From assembly GCF_003391095.1 (NCBI RefSeq), contig NZ_CP031447.1, forward strand, positions 186,001 through 250,000: DNA of 64,000 bases, written 5' to 3'. The first letter of the stretch is position 1; each line of letters starts with the position of its first letter. This DNA is from Austwickia chelonae (lineage in GTDB: Bacteria; Actinomycetota; Actinomycetes; Actinomycetales; Dermatophilaceae). Of this stretch, positions 58,825-64,000 are shown in pieces. The position numbers and the translations under genes were made by a program. The notes under the pieces are model-generated. The model worked only from the letters and a program-made list of their open reading frames with translations. It was not told the origin of the DNA and made no database searches.

Positions 58825-60509
58825 GGGCATCCACAGGTGTCAGAGTCGCCGTCGTCATCCTCGTCGCAGGCAGTCTGATCAGTACATATTCGATCAATGC
58901 TGCAGTGCTTCCAGGGCAGCGCGGCATCTCGGTCGTCGGCGGGCTCGCCCCGGCAGCGCCGAAGAATGCCGATGAGAAGGACGGACCCCACTCCCCCCAG
59001 AACCGCCCGAGAGCTGAGACCAAGCTGACCACGGCTGACGGGGTCCACCTCTCCGACGTCGATCTCGGCGATGTCGAGATCGGGAAGAAAGCCGGCGAAT
59101 TCCGCTCCCCGGTTCGGGGGCTCCTCGCCGTCCCGGTCGAGACCGCTGAGCCTGCGCCCCTGGTCGTCCTCAGCCACCTCCGGAACCCGAACTGCGCCGA
59201 CGGCACTCACGCCTTCCCCTGCCAAGGGGACAAGGAGAATCGCTTCGACCGTGGGATGGCCTATCTCGCGACCGACCTGGCCAAGAAGGGATATGCCGTC
59301 GTCGTCCCCGACCTCGGTCCGCTCTTCATGCCGCGCTCACTCACCGAGCCTTACGACCAGGCCGAAGGGTGGACAAAAGTCGTCGGGAACTTCCTGGAGA
59401 AGGTCCGCTCTGCGACCACCAACGAGGAGAAGACCTTCGGGGTCGCGCTGAAAGGAAAGATCGACAGCGCCAAAGCCGCCTTGATCGCGCACTCCCGTTC
59501 GGGACAGATCGCCGATCAGATCGTCTCGGCCTGGGCGAAAGGGCCGACCAAGATCACCAGTGTGCTGGCCTACGGACCCTCCTACGCCGTGGAGAACAAG
59601 GACAAGGTCACTCCGATGGTGCCCGACATCCCCTATCTCGCCTTGCTCGGGGACAAGGACAAGGACGTCTCCTACCAGGCCGTGAACTGGCTGAGTCACC
59701 ATTTGGGCAGTACCCGCACCCAGCCTGCGCTGGTCGGCCTTCTTCCCGGGTACGGCCATAACTACGTCAACCGCACCCTGTCCGCCAAAGGCACCGACGA
59801 CCGGACCGAATGCGACAAGGGCTGCCCGGACGCAGCAGCTCACGAAAAGCTTCTCGCCGACGCGGCGACGCGCTGGCTGACCTCGCTGCGGGAGAAAGCC
59901 GACGCCGAGATCCCCTTTGCGGCGACCGCAGGCCTACCGGAAAAACTCGGCGATGTGCCGGTCTCCTGGCTGGCGCATACCAACTCTCCCCAGCGACGTG
60001 TCATCTTCGACGCCACCGGGCGATCATCGGGACAAGGAGAACATCAGCTGAAGAGCTGCACGTTCTACCACCCTCAGAATCCGGAGAAGCATCCGGACCG
60101 GTGCGTCGAACCCGAGGACGGAGTCGTGCGAGCCCTCGGCGCAGTAGCCCCGGTGAAGCTCACCGCAGATGCCGGAGCGGCCATCACCACCAAGGTGGAA
60201 CGTGCCTCCCACATAGCGTTGACCCTCGCCCCATACGGTGATCGGGCGGACAAGAAGAAGGGCACCCCGCTGACGGTGAGGCTGACGACCCAGGACGGCA
60301 CCACCAGCGCGCTCCTCATCCCCGCAGACCATCCTTCCCTGGTCAACAGGGCGGCTCCGGGTGAGAACGGGTCCTACTCCCTGAGCACCATCCGGATCCC
60401 GCTGCCGCCCCGCGCCACCGGTCAGACCATCACCAAGGTGGAACTGATCGGTGACTCCTCCGGAGGGATGGTCGCGCTGCGCCAGATCGATCTGATCTCC
60501 GCACGTTGA
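58821..60509 (+). CDS. Secreted alpha/beta-hydrolase-like protein
   Basis: Exported protein of 562 aa with an N-terminal signal (RVAVVILVAGSLISTYSINAA). Residues to about 380 form an alpha/beta-hydrolase fold: strand-turn PLVVLSHLRNPNC, KKGYAVVVPDLGPLF, nucleophile elbow LIAHSRSGQIADQ (Ser; H-S-x-S-G instead of GxSxG), YLALLGDKDKDVSYQ and LPGYGHNYVN (His). The C-terminal half is a beta-rich module with paired cysteines (CTFYHPQNPEKHPDRC), perhaps glycan- or surface-binding. Related in outline to secreted actinobacterial esterases and platelet-activating-factor-hydrolase-like enzymes. Substrate unknown. Confidence 0.7.
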   Translation: MRASTGVRVAVVILVAGSLISTYSINAAVLPGQRGISVVGGLAPAAPKNADEKDGPHSPQNRPRAETKLTTADGVHLSDVDLGDVEIGKKAGEFRSPVRGLLAVPVETAEPAPLVVLSHLRNPNCADGTHAFPCQGDKENRFDRGMAYLATDLAKKGYAVVVPDLGPLFMPRSLTEPYDQAEGWTKVVGNFLEKVRSATTNEEKTFGVALKGKIDSAKAALIAHSRSGQIADQIVSAWAKGPTKITSVLAYGPSYAVENKDKVTPMVPDIPYLALLGDKDKDVSYQAVNWLSHHLGSTRTQPALVGLLPGYGHNYVNRTLSAKGTDDRTECDKGCPDAAAHEKLLADAATRWLTSLREKADAEIPFAATAGLPEKLGDVPVSWLAHTNSPQRRVIFDATGRSSGQGEHQLKSCTFYHPQNPEKHPDRCVEPEDGVVRALGAVAPVKLTADAGAAITTKVERASHIALTLAPYGDRADKKKGTPLTVRLTTQDGTTSALLIPADHPSLVNRAAPGENGSYSLSTIRIPLPPRATGQTITKVELIGDSSGGMVALRQIDLISAR

Positions 60510-60571
60510 GTTCCGAATAGTCCGAGGCGATCCGGCCGATGACTCCCGGGGCGCGGACCTAGGCTGAACGC

Positions 60572-62329
60572 ATGGATGCCACGATCCCTGGCTGGTGGAA
60601 GAGCGCTGTCGTCTATCAGGTGTACCCGAGAAGCTTTGCCGACTCGGACGGCGACGGCATCGGAGACCTGCGCGGCATCATCGACCGGCTGGACCACATC
60701 GCCGATCTGGGCGTCGACGTGCTCTGGCTGTCCCCGGTGTACCGCAGCCCCATGAAGGACAACGGCTACGACGTGGCCGACTACCAGGCCGTCGACCCGC
60801 TCTTCGGCACCCTGGCCGACCTGGACGAATTGATCGCAGCCGTTCATGACCGGGGCATGCGCATCGTCATGGACATCGTCTTCAACCACACCTCGGACCA
60901 GCACCCCTGGTTCCAGGAAGCTCTGGCGAATCCGGAGAGCCCTGCCCGTGACCGGTACTGGTTCGCCGAGCCACGAGCCGGGCGTAGACCTGGCGAACCC
61001 GGCGGTGAACCGACCAACTGGTTGTCCTTCTTCGGGGGGCCGTCCTGGACCTTCGACCCCGCCTCCCAGACCTACCACCTCAACCTTTTCGCCCCAGAGC
61101 AGCCTGATCTGAATTGGGAGAACCCCGAACTGCGCCGGGAACTGTACGAGATCCTGAACTGGTGGCTCGACCGGGGCGTCGACGGCTTCCGGCTGGATGT
61201 CATCAACCTGGTCAGCAAACGCCTCCCGTTGCAGGACGGCACCCCGATCGCCGGCACCGACCGCGGCGACGGGCACCCTTACGGAAGTGGCTTTCCCGAA
61301 GTGCTCTGCGGGCCACGTATCCACGAGTTCATGGCCGAGATGTCCGCGGCGATCTCCCGCCCCGGCGTCGAGATCCTCACCATCGGAGAGACCCCAGGAG
61401 TCACCACGGACCACGCGGTGCGCTTCACCGCTGAACACCGTCAGGAGCTGTCCATGGTGTTCCAGTTCGAGCACATGGATGTCGACCAAGGACCAGGTGG
61501 GCGGTACGACCCGATCCCGGTGGATCTGGTCCGGCTTAAGGAGATCATCTTCCGGTGGCAACGTGAACTACGGGCAGGTGGTGGCTGGGAGGCGCTCTAC
61601 TGGGCGAACCACGACCAACCGCGCGCTGTTTCCCGTTTCGGGTCGGACAGTCCCGACCATCGGGAGAACTCAGCGAAAGCCCTGGCGACCGTGCTGCACC
61701 TCATGCGAGGCACCCCCTTCGTCTACCAAGGGGAGGAACTGGGCATGACGAACTACCCCTTCTCCAGCATGGATGAGATCGACGACGTGGAATCACGGGG
61801 GGCCTACGCGATGGCGCTGGCGAGCGGACGCGACCCGGCGGAAGCCCTGCGCTCGGTCACCTCGATGAGCCGCGACCACGCCAGAACTCCCATGCAATGG
61901 GATGCAGGTCCTCAGGGAGGTTTCACCACTGTTACGCCCTGGCTCCCGGTGAATCCGAATCATCGGACGATCAATGCCGCTGATCAGGTGGATGACGAAG
62001 AGTCGGTCTACGCCCACTATCGCCGCCTCGTCGCCCTGCGACATGAACTTCCGGTGATCGTGGAAGGAGAGCTGACCCCGTTGCTGGCAGAACACCCGAC
62101 CTTGTGGGCCTACCGGCGTACTTCGGACAACGGCACGCTGACGGTGGTGGCCAACTGCTCCGACGAGGTCTGCCCGTGGCCGCAGGAGGAGGAGCTGGAA
62201 GAGGGGATCATCGGAGCCGGGCTGTTGCTGGCCAGCGGTCCGGGACGTTCCGCGGGACCACTGGTCGGCGACGAATGCGAAGCCACTGCGGAGCTGCAGC
62301 CGTGGGAGTGCCGTGTCCATTACCGGTGA
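60572..62329 (+). CDS. Alpha-glucosidase, glycoside hydrolase family 13
   Basis: Cytoplasmic retaining glucosidase of 585 aa, oligo-1,6-glucosidase/alpha-glucosidase group. The barrel motifs are DIVFNHTSDQHPWF, DGFRLDVINLVSK (nucleophile Asp209), LTIGETPG (acid/base Glu273) and YWANHDQPRAVSRFG (Asp348). The N-terminus WWKSAVVYQVYPRSFADSDGDGIGDLRGI is standard. It acts on short maltose- or isomaltose-type oligosaccharides, possibly from the importer starting at 63661. ATG 60572 is the only plausible start. Confidence 0.93.
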   Translation: MDATIPGWWKSAVVYQVYPRSFADSDGDGIGDLRGIIDRLDHIADLGVDVLWLSPVYRSPMKDNGYDVADYQAVDPLFGTLADLDELIAAVHDRGMRIVMDIVFNHTSDQHPWFQEALANPESPARDRYWFAEPRAGRRPGEPGGEPTNWLSFFGGPSWTFDPASQTYHLNLFAPEQPDLNWENPELRRELYEILNWWLDRGVDGFRLDVINLVSKRLPLQDGTPIAGTDRGDGHPYGSGFPEVLCGPRIHEFMAEMSAAISRPGVEILTIGETPGVTTDHAVRFTAEHRQELSMVFQFEHMDVDQGPGGRYDPIPVDLVRLKEIIFRWQRELRAGGGWEALYWANHDQPRAVSRFGSDSPDHRENSAKALATVLHLMRGTPFVYQGEELGMTNYPFSSMDEIDDVESRGAYAMALASGRDPAEALRSVTSMSRDHARTPMQWDAGPQGGFTTVTPWLPVNPNHRTINAADQVDDEESVYAHYRRLVALRHELPVIVEGELTPLLAEHPTLWAYRRTSDNGTLTVVANCSDEVCPWPQEEELEEGIIGAGLLLASGPGRSAGPLVGDECEATAELQPWECRVHYR

Positions 62330-62359
62330 CGCGGGCAACAGCGTGCGCAGCGCCCGGTC

Positions 62360-63481
62360 TCAGGCGTCGGAAAGCCTGGCGATGGTCGCCTGAGCTCGAT
62401 GGACCACGCCGAAGGGTTTCTCCGGGACGAGATCGTCCAAGAAGGCGTAACGACGTCGTAAGGACAGGTGATACGCGCTGGCGGTGGGCGAGTCACGGAC
62501 AAGATGCCACCAGTCGGCGATATCGCCCCAGCCCGGAGCGGCCAGCGAGCCGCCGACCTGCTGGACCGACAAGGAGGAACAGAGCGAGGCGAAGGCCAAA
62601 CGGTGCGCCAGCGCCCAACCGCCGAGAGTGCCCAGGACCATTGCAGCGGCGAAGACATCACCGGCTCCAGTGGGGTCGATGGCTGCGACCTTCAAGGCGG
62701 GGACACTCGCCTCCTCCCCGGTGGAGGAATCGTAGGCCAGCGCTCCGAAGGGTCCATTGGTGACCACGGCCAGGGGTACCCGGTCGGCGAGGGCATAGAG
62801 CGCATCTTGCGGGGTGTCGGTCCGGGTGTACTTCATCGCTTCCATCGCATTGGGGGTGAAAGCGTGGCATCGACTGAGGGAGTCCAGTAGAGAGGGGTCC
62901 CACCGTCCGGTGGGGTCGCAGCCGACATCGGCGAAGATCAGCGCGCCATCGGCGTGAGCCTGATCGACCCAGCTCGCGCCGAGGGTCTCCTGGGGGTGAT
63001 GGGCGGAGAGGTCCATCAGGACGACGCGGGCCGGTGGCGGGTGGCCGATCATGGCCGAGGGGCATTCAGGCTCCTGATGCCCGTGGGTGACCATGTTGCG
63101 GTCCCCGTCGACGGCGAAGGAGACGGTGACCGGCGAATGCCAGTCGGGATACCGGCGGCTGGTCGACAGGTCGACACCTTCCTGCTCGAGAACCCTCCAG
63201 CAGAAGTATCCGTAGTCGTCCTCGCTGAAAGCTGCGCCTAGCGAGGTGTACAGGCCGAGACGGGACGCTGCCACCGCGAGATTGGCAATGCCTCCTGGGC
63301 AGGAACCCATCCCTTCTGCCCAGACTTCGCGGCCGTGGGAGGGCATATCTTTCAGCCCGGTGAAGACGATGTCGAGGAAAACGGTTCCGCTCAGAAAGAG
63401 GTCGAACCGAGGGATGCCGTCGGTGCTCCGGCGTTCGGCCAAGGGGTCGAAGGAGGGGCCATTCGCGGCGAGGTGGGGCAT
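62360..63481 (-). CDS. PfkB family carbohydrate kinase
   Basis: Ribokinase-like kinase of 373 aa. PfkB signature 1 region: EGMGSCPGGIANLAVAASRLGLYTSLGAAFSEDDYG; signature 2: VAAIDPTGAGDVFAAAMVLGTLGG with the catalytic Asp in DPTGAGD. The C-terminus (SQQVGG-type AAPGWGDI) matches the family. It phosphorylates a sugar or nucleoside, which cannot be told from the motifs. It converges with the GH13 gene and diverges from a sugar-binding protein gene, so a role in sugar use is likely. Confidence 0.9.
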   Translation of the reverse strand: MPHLAANGPSFDPLAERRSTDGIPRFDLFLSGTVFLDIVFTGLKDMPSHGREVWAEGMGSCPGGIANLAVAASRLGLYTSLGAAFSEDDYGYFCWRVLEQEGVDLSTSRRYPDWHSPVTVSFAVDGDRNMVTHGHQEPECPSAMIGHPPPARVVLMDLSAHHPQETLGASWVDQAHADGALIFADVGCDPTGRWDPSLLDSLSRCHAFTPNAMEAMKYTRTDTPQDALYALADRVPLAVVTNGPFGALAYDSSTGEEASVPALKVAAIDPTGAGDVFAAAMVLGTLGGWALAHRLAFASLCSSLSVQQVGGSLAAPGWGDIADWWHLVRDSPTASAYHLSLRRRYAFLDDLVPEKPFGVVHRAQATIARLSDA

Positions 63482-63660
63482 GTGAGTTCCTTCGTCCGGG
63501 TGGGAAAAAAGACATATTCTGCACGGTCGATGTGTGGAATGTCTGTTTTGCGTCCGGCTTCAAGCGGAATGACAGGTTCGTACAGCACAATTCAGGGGAG
63601 TGCCCGTGCCGGAGAGCGCTACGGACATGGGGCGTGAACGCTCATGAAGGAGTCTCTGTG
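63482..63660. promoter_or_regulatory. Divergent region between PfkB and sugar-binding protein genes
   Basis: About 180 AT-richer bases. An imperfect inverted repeat, AAAAGACATATTC (63508-63520) and GAATGTCTGTTTT (63538-63550), with 17 bases between, could be an operator for a LacI- or ROK-type regulator. No firm promoter call. Confidence 0.35.
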
Positions 63661-64000
63661 ATGGGTACGTCCTCTCTTCGTCGACGCGGGATGTCCCGAC
63701 GTCGACTCCTGGCCCTCACCGGCGGGGTGGCGCTCGTGGGAGCGACGAACGCCTGTGGCCTCGGGGGTCAGGACGAACGGGCGGGGCGCGCCGCAGGTAA
63801 CCCCGGCCCGTCCTTGACCCAGTGGTTCCACCAGTATGGCGAGCAGGGTACCCAGCAGGCAATGGAAAGATATGCCGCCGACTATCCGGCAGCTCAGGTG
63901 TCGACGACCTGGAAAGGCGATGACTACGACACCGCTGTGGTCACCGCCTTGTATCTGAACGATGCCCCTGATGTCTTCGAATACGGCAGTGGACCCACTA
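63661..64000 (+). CDS. Extracellular sugar-binding lipoprotein (partial)
   Basis: Open at the right edge; 113 residues seen. The N-terminus has twin-arginine-like pairs (SRRRLLALTGG), a hydrophobic core and a lipobox-like ATNAC (Cys32). The mature part LTQWFHQYGEQGTQQAMERYAADYP and DDYDTAVVTALYLNDAPDVFEYG is typical of family 1 (MalE-like) solute-binding proteins. ATG 63661 sits 8 bases after AAGGAG. It is probably the first gene of a sugar ABC importer whose permeases lie beyond the window. Confidence 0.8.
   Translation, partial: MGTSSLRRRGMSRRRLLALTGGVALVGATNACGLGGQDERAGRAAGNPGPSLTQWFHQYGEQGTQQAMERYAADYPAAQVSTTWKGDDYDTAVVTALYLNDAPDVFEYGSGPT

Overview
The window is high-GC DNA (roughly two thirds G+C) with many GTG starts, stop/start overlaps of the ATGA and GTGA type, GGAGG-like ribosome sites, and numerous lipoprotein or twin-arginine export signals. 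It also carries an actinobacterial-style HelD/HelR factor. All of this points to an actinomycete (Actinomycetota, probably Micrococcales-like). I cannot name the species from sequence alone. No rRNA, tRNA, CRISPR array, transposase or phage gene was recognised.

Layout. (1) 1-4640: a minus-strand five-gene Dpp/Nik-type ABC importer operon, cut by the left edge, whose leader carries a clear cobalamin riboswitch. (2) 4982-7611: an ABC-ATPase-like protein with a degenerate Walker A motif and a YhgE/Pip heptad-repeat membrane protein. (3) 7685-13367: a secreted PepSY-like protein, a large secreted subtilisin, a lipoprotein and a CPBP protease. (4) 13513-16822: an acyltransferase gene broken in two by a ~2.5 kb cassette (XRE-cupin regulator, B3/B4 protein, EamA exporter, 5' stub of a fourth gene). 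(5) 17063-28399: a sugar isomerase-like gene, an esterase lipoprotein and a sialic-acid-type catabolic cluster (nanE and GntR regulator divergent from SBP, permease, permease-ATPase fusion, ATPase, DapA-family lyase, ROK kinase), with a readable promoter and two inverted-repeat operators.

(6) 28480-35451: an Mrp/Mnh-type cation/proton antiporter operon (A+B fused, C, D, E, F, G) ending in a TrkA-type K+ channel. (7) 35854-37663: a cyclophilin lipoprotein and a 2OG-Fe(II) oxygenase. (8) 37727-48854: respiratory nitrate reductase narGHJI with a DUF6457 protein, two divergent NarK-type transporters and a cysteine-containing winged-helix regulator. (9) 48954-53448: a PatB/MalY aminotransferase, PIG-L deacetylase, SRPBCC protein and an ortB/ortA pair (2-amino-4-oxopentanoate thiolase). 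(10) 53674-64000: PAP2 phosphatase, DoxX, HelD-like ATPase, GNAT, a membrane protein with a secreted alpha/beta hydrolase, a GH13 alpha-glucosidase, a PfkB kinase, and the start of a sugar-binding lipoprotein cut by the right edge.

Taken together, the window encodes nutrient scavenging (cobalt or corrinoid candidates, sialic acid, oligosaccharides), ion homeostasis and nitrate respiration, plus one accessory insertion. Operons are compact, and convergent units are often separated by long, nearly perfect GC-rich hairpins without an obvious T tract.
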